From Pseudomonadota bacterium (GTDB lineage: Bacteria; Pseudomonadota; Alphaproteobacteria; Rickettsiales; SXRF01): a DNA stretch of 10,670 bases. Under the pieces are notes generated by a model. It worked only from the letters and a program-made list of their open reading frames with translations. It was not told where the DNA came from and made no database searches. Position numbers and translations under genes: made by a program. The stretch spans positions 1 through 10,670 of the forward strand of contig JAGWLJ010000025.1 in NCBI GenBank assembly GCA_028873275.1, read 5' to 3'. Shown here one piece after another: positions 1-7,301 of this stretch (position 1 is the stretch's first letter; each line of letters opens with the position of its first letter).

Positions 1-537
1 TTGCCGATGAGTAAGCATCTTGCCGCTGTTGAGCATCAGGTAGCGCAGCAGGTCGTATTCCTTGGGAGTGAAGGAGATTTTCTTTCCCTCGAGCGTAACT
101 TCGTGGCTGAGCAGATTCATGCATAGCGGCCCATTGGCCAGCTGCGAGTCGCCAGCCTCCCGCACTGCCGATTTGCGTAGGTTGGCGTTGATGCGTGCCA
201 GCAGCACCTCGGCGCTGAAAGGCTTGGTAACGTAATCATCGGCACCGAGATTGAGCGCTTCGGCAATCTCGCTGTCGCTGTTGCGGACGCTGAGCACGAT
301 GATCGGCACCTTCGACCATTCACGCACGCCGGTGATAACCTCCTTGCCGTCAATATCCGGCAGACCGAGATCAAGCAAGATCAGGTCCGGCTTGACCGAG
401 GCGCTGAGCCGAATGCACGGCTTGCCGGCGTCGCCTTCCTCCACCCGGTAGCCTCCGGCTTCCAGCACGATGCCGAGCATCTTGCGGATCTGCGGATCGT
501 CTTCGATGACGAGTATGGTGGTTTTCTTTTCCTGCAT
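1..537 (-). CDS. kdpE: KdpE-type OmpR-family response regulator (partial, C-terminus outside window)
   Basis: This is a cytoplasmic two-component response regulator, expected to be phosphorylated by a KdpD-like sensor kinase and to control the high-affinity K+ ATPase genes kdpFABC. The 179 visible residues start at an ATG and run off the left edge without a stop. Residues 5-120 are a complete receiver domain with an acidic cluster at E12-D14, phosphoacceptor D56 in a LLDLGLPD motif, S83 at the usual Thr/Ser switch position and K105 in TKPF. The winged-helix DNA-binding domain begins near residue 140 (FTPKEYDLLRYL, then GKMLTHRQ). Roughly the last 45-50 residues of a typical family member are missing. 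The phrases VREWSKVPIIVLSVR and GADDYVTKPF resemble KdpE more than other OmpR-family regulators. An AGGG at 545-548 is a modest ribosome site. No kdpABCD genes are visible, so the symbol rests on similarity alone; another OmpR-family regulator is possible. Confidence 0.85.
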   Translation of the reverse strand, partial: MQEKKTTILVIEDDPQIRKMLGIVLEAGGYRVEEGDAGKPCIRLSASVKPDLILLDLGLPDIDGKEVITGVREWSKVPIIVLSVRNSDSEIAEALNLGADDYVTKPFSAEVLLARINANLRKSAVREAGDSQLANGPLCMNLLSHEVTLEGKKISFTPKEYDLLRYLMLNSGKMLTHRQ

Positions 538-552
538 GGGAACACCCTACGA

Positions 553-582
553 ATTGTACCCGTCCTCAGGTCGTTATGACAA
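553..582 (-). promoter_or_regulatory. sigma-70-like promoter for kdpE
   Basis: On the minus strand a TTGTCA box (577-582) and a TACAAT box (553-558) are separated by 18 bases, and each matches the consensus at five of six positions. Transcription would start near 546, giving a leader of only about ten bases before the kdpE ATG. The site lies in the 62-base gap after the porin stop, so kdpE could be expressed independently of the upstream genes. This is prediction from sequence only. Confidence 0.42.
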
Positions 583-599
583 GCGAAGATGCGCCGCCG

Positions 600-1730
600 T
601 CAGAAAATCACCCCGGTTTCAAACAGCAGCCGCGCCTGCGTCGTTTCGTTGCCGTTGCGGCCGAAGGCGGCGCCGGGCGCCGTAGCCAGCGCTTTGACGA
701 AAGATGCTTCCGGGCGGGCGAAGAACATGCCTTTCTGCCAGGTAGGCGTCAGCGTTACCGCCCAGCCGTTGCTGCCGGGGCCATACATAACATTGGTGCC
801 GCCGGTGGAGGCGATGTATTCGGCGCGGGCGGCGATGTTCCAGGTGGCATTAATCGCGTATTTCGTTGTCAACCCCGCGCCGTAGGTGGAGGCGGAAGCC
901 GCCAGACCTACCGATGGATCTTCCGGCACGTGCGTCCATTGCAGCGTCGGGCTGAACAGCCACGGGCCGGCGGTGTACGAGTAATTCAACTGCGCCAGCT
1001 GGCTATTGTTCAGCGTCGCCGGGGTGGACAGGGTATTGTCGCTGTCGCGGCGGAAATTGCCGGAGGCCAACAGGGTGACGTTGTTATTGGCATCGATGGT
1101 ATAGGTCAGCGCGCCGGACAGCCAGTTCAGCTTGTCGGAGTAATAGCCGTCGGTCAGCGCCAGTGAGCCGCTCCAGGGCCCGTGCGAATAATTCACCTGC
1201 ACGCCGCGGCTGAGATCGTTCGTCTGGTTCCACAAGAGCCCGTGCTGGATGTTGGCGGTCTGGAAATCGAACGTATTCTCGGTGCCAATCAGCGTGTAGA
1301 GCTTTCCCGCCTGGATGGAGAAGCTGTCGCTGGGCGCGATTTTGACATAGGCGATCGGCAGTGGGCCGAAGAAATGATCGGTGGTGAAGGCGGAGCGCTG
1401 ATATGCCGCGCCCACCCCCGGCAGGATGTATTGGCCGCCCTGGAGATAGAACTGGATGGGGCCGTCGGTTTTCTGCAGCATGAGCTGGGCGTTGCTTAGA
1501 TCCAGCAGGCTGCTCTGGTCGTGCGGCACGGGATGCGTCTGCGTCATGCCAAGACCGCTGATCACGCCGGAGGCGTATATTTTTCCCGCTGGCCCGGCGT
1601 CGAAACCATAGGGGCTGGGGTTCAGCGACAGCGGCCCGAACATGGAAGGCGTGGATAATGTTGTTGGCGGATCATCTGCCCATGCCGGGGAAGCAGCGGC
1701 AAGCGCTGCCAGAAACACGGATTTTTTCAT
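600..1730 (-). CDS. OmpL-like beta-barrel porin-2 family outer-membrane protein
   Basis: This is a predicted outer-membrane beta-barrel porin of 376 residues. The chosen ATG gives a classical signal peptide: MKK, a hydrophobic stretch, then cleavage after ASPAWA (residue 18). It is preceded by AGAAGGAG at 8 bases. An upstream in-frame ATG at 1781 would add 17 charged residues translated from tRNA sequence and is rejected. The mature protein has alternating aromatic and small residues typical of barrel strands. It carries the family-like segments LPIAYVKIAPSDSFSIQAGKL, GLLWNQTNDLSRGVQVNYSHG and DGYYSDKLNWLSG. It ends in Phe (ETGVIF), the usual C-terminal signal for barrel assembly. The pattern resembles Pfam 'putative beta-barrel porin-2, OmpL-like'. 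The substrate is unknown. It sits between tRNA-Thr and kdpE on the same strand; a link to K+ supply is a guess from position only. Confidence 0.85.
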   Translation of the reverse strand: MKKSVFLAALAAASPAWADDPPTTLSTPSMFGPLSLNPSPYGFDAGPAGKIYASGVISGLGMTQTHPVPHDQSSLLDLSNAQLMLQKTDGPIQFYLQGGQYILPGVGAAYQRSAFTTDHFFGPLPIAYVKIAPSDSFSIQAGKLYTLIGTENTFDFQTANIQHGLLWNQTNDLSRGVQVNYSHGPWSGSLALTDGYYSDKLNWLSGALTYTIDANNNVTLLASGNFRRDSDNTLSTPATLNNSQLAQLNYSYTAGPWLFSPTLQWTHVPEDPSVGLAASASTYGAGLTTKYAINATWNIAARAEYIASTGGTNVMYGPGSNGWAVTLTPTWQKGMFFARPEASFVKALATAPGAAFGRNGNETTQARLLFETGVIF

Positions 1731-1738
1731 CAGACTAT

Positions 1739-1755
1739 CTCCTTCTTTTAGAAGG
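1739..1755 (-). promoter_or_regulatory. Hairpin sequestering the porin Shine-Dalgarno site, directly after tRNA-Thr
   Basis: In the minus-strand RNA the bases right after the tRNA CCA read CCUUCU-AAA-AGAAGG-AG. The two six-base arms (1750-1755 and 1741-1746) are perfectly complementary around a three-base loop. The second arm is itself the porin Shine-Dalgarno sequence (AGAAGGAG, 1739-1746), eight bases before the ATG. No U-run follows, so it does not look like an intrinsic terminator. If the porin is read from a transcript entering through the tRNA, folding would hide the ribosome site. Cleavage near the tRNA 3' end could free it. The pairing is seen directly; the regulatory role is inferred. 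Confidence 0.5.
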
Positions 1756-1830
1756 TGGTGCCGCTTGTGTGATTTGAACACACGACCTACCGCTTACAAG
1801 GCGGTTGCTCTACCCCTGAGCTAAAGCGGC
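1756..1830 (-). tRNA. tRNA-Thr (anticodon UGU)
   Basis: The minus-strand sequence folds into a complete 75-base cloverleaf with the CCA encoded. The acceptor arms GCCGCTT and AAGCGGC pair perfectly, followed by discriminator A and CCA (1756-1758). The D-stem is GCTC/GAGC, the anticodon stem ACCGC/GCGGT, and the loop CTTGTAA places TGT at positions 34-36. The T-arm is GTGTG-TTCAAAT-CACAC. Anticodon UGU reads threonine ACA and, by wobble, other ACN codons. It lies 45 bases after the putA stop and 25 bases before the porin ATG on the same strand, with no clear promoter of its own in the short gap upstream. Confidence 0.95.
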
Positions 1831-1875
1831 GTTGCAGAAGCCATAGGGAGTGGTTAGGCGAAAGTGGCATGAGAA

Positions 1876-4800
1876 TCAATAGCCCATTTCCAGCAGGGTA
1901 ACGTTGCCGCCGATGGCAGCGGTGTTGACGGTGATCGTGCGCTCGGCTAGGAAGCGCAGCAGGTAATGCGGGCCGCCGGCCTTGGGGCCGGTGCCGGACA
2001 GACCTTCGCCGCCGAAGGGCTGCACGCCTACCGTGGCGCCGATCATGCTGCGGTTGACATAGATATTGCCGGCCCGCACGCGCGAGGCCAGCAGGTGGAT
2101 ATGCTCGTCAATGCGGCTGTGTATGCCGCAGGTGAGTCCATAGCCGGTGCTGTTGATGGCATCGATGACCTGCGGCAGCCCGCCGGAGGGAAAGCGGATG
2201 ACGTGCAGCACCGGGCCGAACATTTCGCGCTTCAGCTCGGCGATGCTGCGGATTTCAAAAGCGTGCGGCGCGACAAAACAACCGGAAGCGTGGGGCAGGG
2301 GAGTGGCGGCAATCAGCCGCGCCGAGGCCTTCATGGCATCGATATGCTGCAAGAGCGCCGTCTGCGCCTCGCGGTCGATGACCGGGCCGATATCGGTGGC
2401 CGGATCGAGTGGATTGCCGAGCGTCAGCTCCTGCATGGCACCGGCCAGTAATCCGATCAGCCTGTCGGCGATTTCCTCCTGCACGAACAGCACGCGCAGG
2501 CTGGAGCAGCGCTGCCCGGCGCTGCCGAAGGCGGAGAGAATAATGTCATCCACCGCCTGTTCCGGCAGGGCCGAGGAGTCGACCACCATGCAGTTCTGCC
2601 CGCCGGTTTCGGCGATCAGGGGAATGAGGGGGCCGCTTCGCCCGGCCAGCGATTGCTGGATGCGTCGCGCCGTTTCCGTACCTCCGGTGAAGACGACGCC
2701 GGCGATTCTGGCGTCCGCCACCAGCGCAGCGCCCACGCTTTCGCCGTTTCCCGGCGCCAGATGTAATACTTCACGGGGAATGCCTGCTTCAAGCAGCACT
2801 TGCACGGCCCGGGCGGCGATGCGCGGCGTCTGCTCGGCCGGCTTGGCGATGACGCAGTTGCCGGCCGCCAGTGCCGCCACGATCTGTCCGGTGAAAATCG
2901 CCAGCGGGAAATTCCACGGCGAAATGCAGGCGAAGACGCCGCGCGGATGCAGGCTCAACACGCTGCTTTCCCCCGCCGGGCCGGCCAGCGCCTGCGGCGC
3001 AAGCAGCCGTTTGGCTTCCGCCGCGTAATAACGGCAGTAATCGGCGGCCTCGCGCACTTCCGCCATACCATCGGCCAGGGTTCTTCCCGCTTCGCGGGCG
3101 CACAGCGAGATGAACTCGGGGGCATGCTGCTCTATCAGCCCGGCGGCGCGCTCCAGCATGGCGACGCGGTCTATCACGCCGATGGCCGACCAGCGCGGGA
3201 AAGCGTGCGTAGCGGCGGCAAGAGCATCGTTGAACTGGTTGGCGGCGATATCAGGGATCTCGGGCAGCGCAGAGGCGGCATACGGGGCAAGCACTGTCGT
3301 AAGCGCATTCAGTTGCGCCAGGTTGCCGAAATCCATGCCGGAGGAATTCTTGCGCGCATCGTCGTACATATGCACAGGCAGCGGGATGGCGGGATTGGAG
3401 TCGGCATGATGGCGCGTCACCGCCACCGGATCGGCCAGGATATCCTCCGGCGTTTTGCTGCGGTCGAGCAGCAGGTGCACGAACGAGCTGTTAGCGCCGT
3501 TTTCCAGCAGGCGGCGGATGAGGTAGGCCAGCAGGTCCTTATGCGGGCCCACCGGCGCATAGATGCGGGACGGCGCTTCCTTCAGCACCATGTCATGCAG
3601 CGCCTCGCCCATGCCATGCAGCCGCTGGAATTCAAAAGCGCCTTTTTTCCAGCCGTAATGATGTGCCAGCTCCATGACACTGGCAATGCTGCGAGCATTG
3701 TGCGTAGCGAATTGCGGGTAGAAGGCGGCGCGGTGGCGCAGCAGCTTGTCGGCGCAGGCGAGGTAGGACACATCGGTATGCGCCTTGCGCGTGAACACCG
3801 GGTAGGACGGCAGGCCCATGATCTGCGCCCATTTGATCTCCGAATCCCAGTAGGCGCCCTTGACCAGCCGCACGGGAATAACGCGCCGATGCGCCTGCGC
3901 CAGCTCCGCCAGCCAGTCGATCAGGTAAAAGGCACGCTTCTGATAAGCCTGCACCACGAAGCCGATGCCGTTCCACCCAGAAAAATCCGGGTCGGCCAGC
4001 AGCCGTTCGAACAGCAGCATTTCGATATCGAGCCGCGAGGCTTCCTCGGCGTCGATGGCGATGGCGATACCGGATTGCTTCGCGGTTGCCGCGATGGTTT
4101 TCAACCTGGGCAGCAGTTCCTCCATGAGGCGGCGGCGTTGCGTTAACTGGTAGCGCGGATGCAGCGCGGATAGTTTTACGGAAACACCTGACGCTTCAAA
4201 AAGCGGCGTATCTGGCGGCACGGATTTTCCCACCTGTTCGATACACTCGAGATAGGATTGCACGTAGGCTTCAGCCTGCGCGTCGCTGCGCGCGCCTTCT
4301 CCCAGCATGTCGAAGGAGAAGCGGTAGCCGGGATAATTACTGTTGTGCTTCAGCGCCTCGCCAATGGTCTGTCCCAGCACAAACTGGTTGCCGATCAGCG
4401 CCATTGCCTTTTTAAGCGCTTCGCGGATGACCGGCTCGCCCAGCCGCGCCACCAGCTTTCTGATGAGATGCAGCGGGCCTCCGTCATGGCCGAAATCGAC
4501 GATCTTTCCCGTCAGCAACAGTCCCCAGCCGGACAGGTTCACCAGCCACGACTCGCCACCGGTAAACCGCTCCCAGTGGCGACTTTCAAAGGTATCACGG
4601 ATCAGTGCATCGGCAGTGTATGCGTCGGGGATGCGCAGCAACGCCTCGGCCAGACACATCAGCGCCACGCCTTCGCCAGTGCCCAGGCCGTAGGTATGCA
4701 GGAACGCCTCAACGCCATGGCCGGTGCCGCGTTCGCGGATAGCTCGCGTCCAGGCGCTGGCACGCGCCATTACCGGCACCTCCAGCGCCGACAGGGATTC

Positions 4801-4884
4801 CGCCTGCGCCAGCAGTGGCAATAATGCTTCGGCCTCGTCCATGAAGGCGCGGCGGCTGATGGCCTCGATCGCGGATTCGCTCAT
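1876..4884 (-). CDS. putA: Bifunctional proline dehydrogenase / L-glutamate gamma-semialdehyde dehydrogenase PutA (type A)
   Basis: PutA oxidises proline to glutamate in two steps: an FAD-dependent proline dehydrogenase makes pyrroline-5-carboxylate, and an NAD-dependent aldehyde dehydrogenase oxidises the semialdehyde. The protein has 1002 residues. The proline dehydrogenase barrel (about 150-470) shows IDAEEASRLD (277-286), RLVKGAYWDSEIKWAQ (339-354), FATHNA (392-397) and the substrate-binding pair R457-R458 in RRLLENGANSSF. The dehydrogenase half shows SPWNFPLA (655-662), GGTETARRI (734-742), general base E759 in LIAETGGQN and nucleophile C793 in AGQRCSS, with GGEGLSGTGPKAGGP near the end. 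There is no N-terminal ribbon-helix-helix domain, so unlike E. coli PutA it cannot repress its own gene. The length matches minimal PutA of the Bradyrhizobium kind. No good ribosome site precedes the ATG. It follows the aldo/keto reductase by 48 bases, so co-transcription is likely. Confidence 0.97.
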   Translation of the reverse strand: MSESAIEAISRRAFMDEAEALLPLLAQAESLSALEVPVMARASAWTRAIRERGTGHGVEAFLHTYGLGTGEGVALMCLAEALLRIPDAYTADALIRDTFESRHWERFTGGESWLVNLSGWGLLLTGKIVDFGHDGGPLHLIRKLVARLGEPVIREALKKAMALIGNQFVLGQTIGEALKHNSNYPGYRFSFDMLGEGARSDAQAEAYVQSYLECIEQVGKSVPPDTPLFEASGVSVKLSALHPRYQLTQRRRLMEELLPRLKTIAATAKQSGIAIAIDAEEASRLDIEMLLFERLLADPDFSGWNGIGFVVQAYQKRAFYLIDWLAELAQAHRRVIPVRLVKGAYWDSEIKWAQIMGLPSYPVFTRKAHTDVSYLACADKLLRHRAAFYPQFATHNARSIASVMELAHHYGWKKGAFEFQRLHGMGEALHDMVLKEAPSRIYAPVGPHKDLLAYLIRRLLENGANSSFVHLLLDRSKTPEDILADPVAVTRHHADSNPAIPLPVHMYDDARKNSSGMDFGNLAQLNALTTVLAPYAASALPEIPDIAANQFNDALAAATHAFPRWSAIGVIDRVAMLERAAGLIEQHAPEFISLCAREAGRTLADGMAEVREAADYCRYYAAEAKRLLAPQALAGPAGESSVLSLHPRGVFACISPWNFPLAIFTGQIVAALAAGNCVIAKPAEQTPRIAARAVQVLLEAGIPREVLHLAPGNGESVGAALVADARIAGVVFTGGTETARRIQQSLAGRSGPLIPLIAETGGQNCMVVDSSALPEQAVDDIILSAFGSAGQRCSSLRVLFVQEEIADRLIGLLAGAMQELTLGNPLDPATDIGPVIDREAQTALLQHIDAMKASARLIAATPLPHASGCFVAPHAFEIRSIAELKREMFGPVLHVIRFPSGGLPQVIDAINSTGYGLTCGIHSRIDEHIHLLASRVRAGNIYVNRSMIGATVGVQPFGGEGLSGTGPKAGGPHYLLRFLAERTITVNTAAIGGNVTLLEMGY

Positions 4885-4932
4885 GCCACGATGCTAGCAG
4901 GATGACAGGCTTTTAGGAAGAGCGGAGGATAA

Positions 4933-5802
4933 TTACGCCGCTTTACGGCCGGCTTCGTCCAGCGCACGGAAATCTTCATTGGAGAGTGTGAGGGAAGCGG
5001 CGGCGACGTTTTCTTCCAGGTGATTCACTTTGCCGGTGCCGGGAATGGGCAGCATGACCGGGCTGCGCCTGAGCAGCCACGCCAGCGCTACCTGCCCCGG
5101 AGTGGCATGCAGCCGCTGTGCCGCGCCGTCCAGAGCCGAGCCGGGATGGGCCAGTTCTCCTGCTGCCAGTGGAAACCATGGGATAAAGCCGATGCTGTGC
5201 TTCGTGCAGTAATCGAGCACGTCTTCGCTGCTGCGGTTAATTAAGTTGTAGCGGTTTTGCACGGTGGCGACCGGGAAGAATCTCTGAGCCGCTTCGATAT
5301 CCTGTACGCCGACCTCGCTCAGGCCGATATGGCGGATTTTTCCCTCCTTTTGCAATTCGGCGATGACGCCGAATTGTTCGTCGCAGGGCACCTTGGGGTC
5401 GATGCGGTGCAGCTGCCACAAATCAATGCATTCTACCTTGAGGCGGCGCAGGCTGAGCGCTACCGCCTGCCGCAGGTATTCCGGGCGCCCCACCGGCACC
5501 CAATTATCCGGCCCTGGCCGCACCAGCCCGCCCTTGGTGGCGATCAGCATGCCCTTGTAAGGATGCAGCGCTTCGTAGATCAAGGTTTCGCTGGTGTCTG
5601 GCCCGTAGCTGTCGGCGGTGTCGATGAAGTTGACGCCCAGCTCCGGCAGGCGCTTCAGGGTAGCCAGTGCTCCGGCGCGGTCCTTTGGCTCGTCCCATAC
5701 GCCCGGGCCGGTGATGCGCATGGCACCGAAGCCGAGGCGATGAATATCGATGTCTCCGCCGACTTTGAACGTGCCGGAGCGGGCGGCGTTGTTCTCTGTC
5801 AT
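4933..5802 (-). CDS. Aldo/keto reductase, PdxI (YdbC)-like
   Basis: This is a soluble NADPH-type aldo/keto reductase of 289 residues, an ordinary family length. The catalytic tetrad is visible as D61, Y66 (DTADSYG), K90 (IATKGG) and H132 (LWQLHRID). The cofactor end is PIPGTGKVNHLEEN (252-265). Phrases such as RLGFGAMRITGPGVW near the start and ATPGQVALAWLLRRSP resemble E. coli YdbC/PdxI, a pyridoxal reductase, more than other subfamilies, but the substrate cannot be settled from sequence. The start is set by a strong AAGGAGG five bases upstream; a longer in-frame start at 5856 lacks one and would add a 18-residue tail. It is first in the leftward run and is followed after 48 bases by putA, so it may respond to the same signal. 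It diverges from the CoaB-family gene. Confidence 0.9.
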   Translation of the reverse strand: MTENNAARSGTFKVGGDIDIHRLGFGAMRITGPGVWDEPKDRAGALATLKRLPELGVNFIDTADSYGPDTSETLIYEALHPYKGMLIATKGGLVRPGPDNWVPVGRPEYLRQAVALSLRRLKVECIDLWQLHRIDPKVPCDEQFGVIAELQKEGKIRHIGLSEVGVQDIEAAQRFFPVATVQNRYNLINRSSEDVLDYCTKHSIGFIPWFPLAAGELAHPGSALDGAAQRLHATPGQVALAWLLRRSPVMLPIPGTGKVNHLEENVAAASLTLSNEDFRALDEAGRKAA

Positions 5803-5807
5803 GGTAT

Positions 5808-5814
5808 CCTCCTT
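5808..5814 (-). promoter_or_regulatory. Shine-Dalgarno site of the aldo/keto reductase
   Basis: The minus strand reads AAGGAGG, then five bases (ATACC), then the ATG at 5802. This full-consensus site fixes the start at 5802 rather than at the in-frame ATG at 5856. Confidence 0.8.
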
Positions 5815-5861
5815 GGACAAAAAAGGCATCTTCCTCCCGCCGACCATATTTTTCAAGCCGG

Positions 5862-7169
5862 ATGCGCTTGCATATGGCGCCGCAAAGATTAATATCGTTA
5901 ACTGTGAATTTCCTAAAGGACAAACACATACTCGTCACCGGCGGCACGCCAAAAGAGGTGATCGACGGCGTGCGCCATTATGCCAATCATGCGCGGCCGG
6001 AATCTCACGGGCTGGAAGCGGCGAAGCGGCTGGCGGAGGAAGGTGCGTACGTGACGCTAATCGCCCCCAAGCTGCATGACGCCACGCCACAGAGCGTAGA
6101 AATCATCAGCCATACGCCGGAAGGCAAATCCATTATTTCAGCGCAGAATCTAGTTGCCGCCGCGGAGTATTATGCCAGTGAGCGTGACGGTGATATCGCG
6201 GCGGTGCTGCATCTGGCGAATATTTCTTCCCTGCGTCCGGCGCATCCCACGCAGGACAAGCTGAAGATAAAAAAGAAAGCCGGCGATAGCGTGCTGATGG
6301 AGGTGAGGGGCAATATCGATCTCTGGGGCAGGCTGGAAGCGGCGCTTCCTGGAACCGCCATTATCGGGTACCAAAACGGCCAGTTAACCGTTACCGCTGA
6401 TAATGCGCAGGTGGATGCCTTGCTGCACCTGGCTGAAGAGGCGCGCCATCAGGCAGAGAAAAAACTAGCTGCGACACAGATCGAGGCTCGGCGTATTGCT
6501 TATGGGCCGCTGGCCGGCCGCAAGATTGTCATGACCAATGGTCCTACCGCGGAACAGCTCACCGCGGAGGGCGACGTCATCACCAATTTTTCCTCGGGCA
6601 GGCAGGGCTATGCGCTGGCGCAGGCGCTGGCCGGCATGGGGGCGCAGGTGGTGGTGATAACTGGCCCGACCCATCTGCCCGACCTGGCTCATCCCAATGT
6701 GAAGATTCTGCATGTCGTCGATGCGCGTGATATGCGTGACAAAGTGCTGGCGCATCTGCCAGCGGATGTATTTGTCGGCGTGGCGGCGGTGGCGGATTTC
6801 GGTATGGCAGAGCCCCTCGACCTGCAACTGCGGGAAGGTCAACTGCATACGCTGCAATTGACGCAGAATCCCGACATACTGGAGACAGTAGGAAACCATC
6901 CGGACAAGCGACCCGCCGTCGTTATCGGCTTTGCAGCAGAAACGGCGGAGCAGGAGCAATTAATCGCATACGCCCGCGGCAAGCTGGAGCGCAAAAGGGC
7001 AGATGCCATCTGTGCCAATCAGGTGGGGGGGGAGGCAATCGCAGCCAGCGGCAGCGCCCGCAACCAGATCATCTGGGTAAGCAGGGAGGGCGAAGAATTC
7101 TGGGATCCCAGTACTAAGGAAAAGATCGGCGAGGATATCGGCCGGAAAATTGCCCAGCTTCTTCCCTAG
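5862..7169 (+). CDS. Tandem CoaB-like protein (phosphopantothenoylcysteine synthetase family, no CoaC domain)
   Basis: The family couples 4'-phosphopantothenate to cysteine using CTP, the second step of coenzyme A synthesis from pantothenate. The longest form has 435 residues, but all CoaC flavoprotein signatures are absent. There are two CoaB-like halves. The N-half (about 18-165) has VTGGTPKEVIDGVR, R38 and N42 in RHYAN, and KIKKK (135-139); it lacks SSG (ARPESHG instead), AAxAD (ANISS instead) and GFAAET. The C-half (about 216-435) has GPT (227-229), N242 in NFSSG, AAVAD (308-312), NPDIL (336-340), GFAAET (356-361) and KLERKRADAICAN. It has Asp238 where the family has Arg, and no KIKK. A helical stretch (about 180-210) joins them. 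The start is uncertain: GTG at 5904 begins right at the conserved region, ATG at 5862 and 5874 are alternatives, and none has a clear ribosome site. Stand-alone CoaB function is likely but depends on the two halves cooperating; a coaC gene should lie elsewhere. Confidence 0.85.
   Translation: MRLHMAPQRLISLTVNFLKDKHILVTGGTPKEVIDGVRHYANHARPESHGLEAAKRLAEEGAYVTLIAPKLHDATPQSVEIISHTPEGKSIISAQNLVAAAEYYASERDGDIAAVLHLANISSLRPAHPTQDKLKIKKKAGDSVLMEVRGNIDLWGRLEAALPGTAIIGYQNGQLTVTADNAQVDALLHLAEEARHQAEKKLAATQIEARRIAYGPLAGRKIVMTNGPTAEQLTAEGDVITNFSSGRQGYALAQALAGMGAQVVVITGPTHLPDLAHPNVKILHVVDARDMRDKVLAHLPADVFVGVAAVADFGMAEPLDLQLREGQLHTLQLTQNPDILETVGNHPDKRPAVVIGFAAETAEQEQLIAYARGKLERKRADAICANQVGGEAIAASGSARNQIIWVSREGEEFWDPSTKEKIGEDIGRKIAQLLP
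5868..5895 (+). promoter_or_regulatory. Weak candidate promoter for the CoaB-like gene
   Basis: TTGCAT (5868-5873) and TAATAT (5890-5895) are 16 bases apart. They match the sigma-70 boxes at three and four of six positions. A start near 5902 would make the GTG at 5904 almost leaderless, in line with the lack of a ribosome site there. The divergent reductase needs its promoter in the same interval (5815-5900), but I see no convincing boxes for it. Confidence 0.22.
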
Positions 7170-7180
7170 CGGCATGCCGC
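7169..7180. repeat. Perfect 12-bp palindrome at the CoaB-like stop codon
   Basis: GCGGCATGCCGC is its own reverse complement and starts on the last base of the TAG stop. No T-run follows, so it is not a standard intrinsic terminator. It could be a protein-binding site or chance. Confidence 0.4.
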
Positions 7181-7215
7181 GCTCAGCCAAGAAAGCAGGA
7201 ACGGTAAGAATTGGA

Positions 7216-7261
7216 GCGCGATTAGTTCAAACTTTATTGCCGGTACTAAACGACTAAGCGC
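7216..7261. repeat. Imperfect inverted repeat upstream of the KaiC-like gene
   Basis: GCGC (7216-7219) plus TTAGT (7222-7226) pair with ACTAA (7253-7257) plus GCGC (7258-7261), with a two-base bulge and a 26-base loop. A second ACTAA at 7245-7249 offers an alternative pairing. The left arm lies in a motif that recurs after the receiver frame at 10582-10603. An operator or an RNA structure is possible; function is unknown. Confidence 0.3.
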
Positions 7262-7301
7262 AATTCATGAGGTGCCCAATACGTGGATCATAGTACGCGC
7301 T

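Noticed and set aside
576..1166. Plus-strand open frame across the porin
   Set aside because: It has biased Gly/Arg/Val composition, no ribosome site and lies antisense to a well-supported porin gene.
1731..1781. N-terminal extension of the porin to the ATG at 1781
   Set aside because: The extra 17 residues are translated from tRNA-Thr sequence. The ATG at 1730 has a strong ribosome site and begins a textbook signal peptide.
2800..4146. Long plus-strand open frame inside putA
   Set aside because: It is the antisense shadow of a GC-rich gene whose minus-strand product has every PutA motif; the plus-strand peptide is low-complexity and Arg/Gly/Gln-rich.
5803..5856. N-terminal extension of the aldo/keto reductase to 5856
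   Set aside because: AAGGAGG lies five bases before the ATG at 5802, and the added residues do not fit the family start.
5862..7169. Ordinary bifunctional CoaBC
   Set aside because: The length fits, but the first half has none of the CoaC flavoprotein motifs and instead aligns to CoaB with Arg38, Asn42 and KIKKK.
7169..7180. Intrinsic terminator of the CoaB-like gene
   Set aside because: The palindrome leaves almost no loop and is not followed by a T-run.
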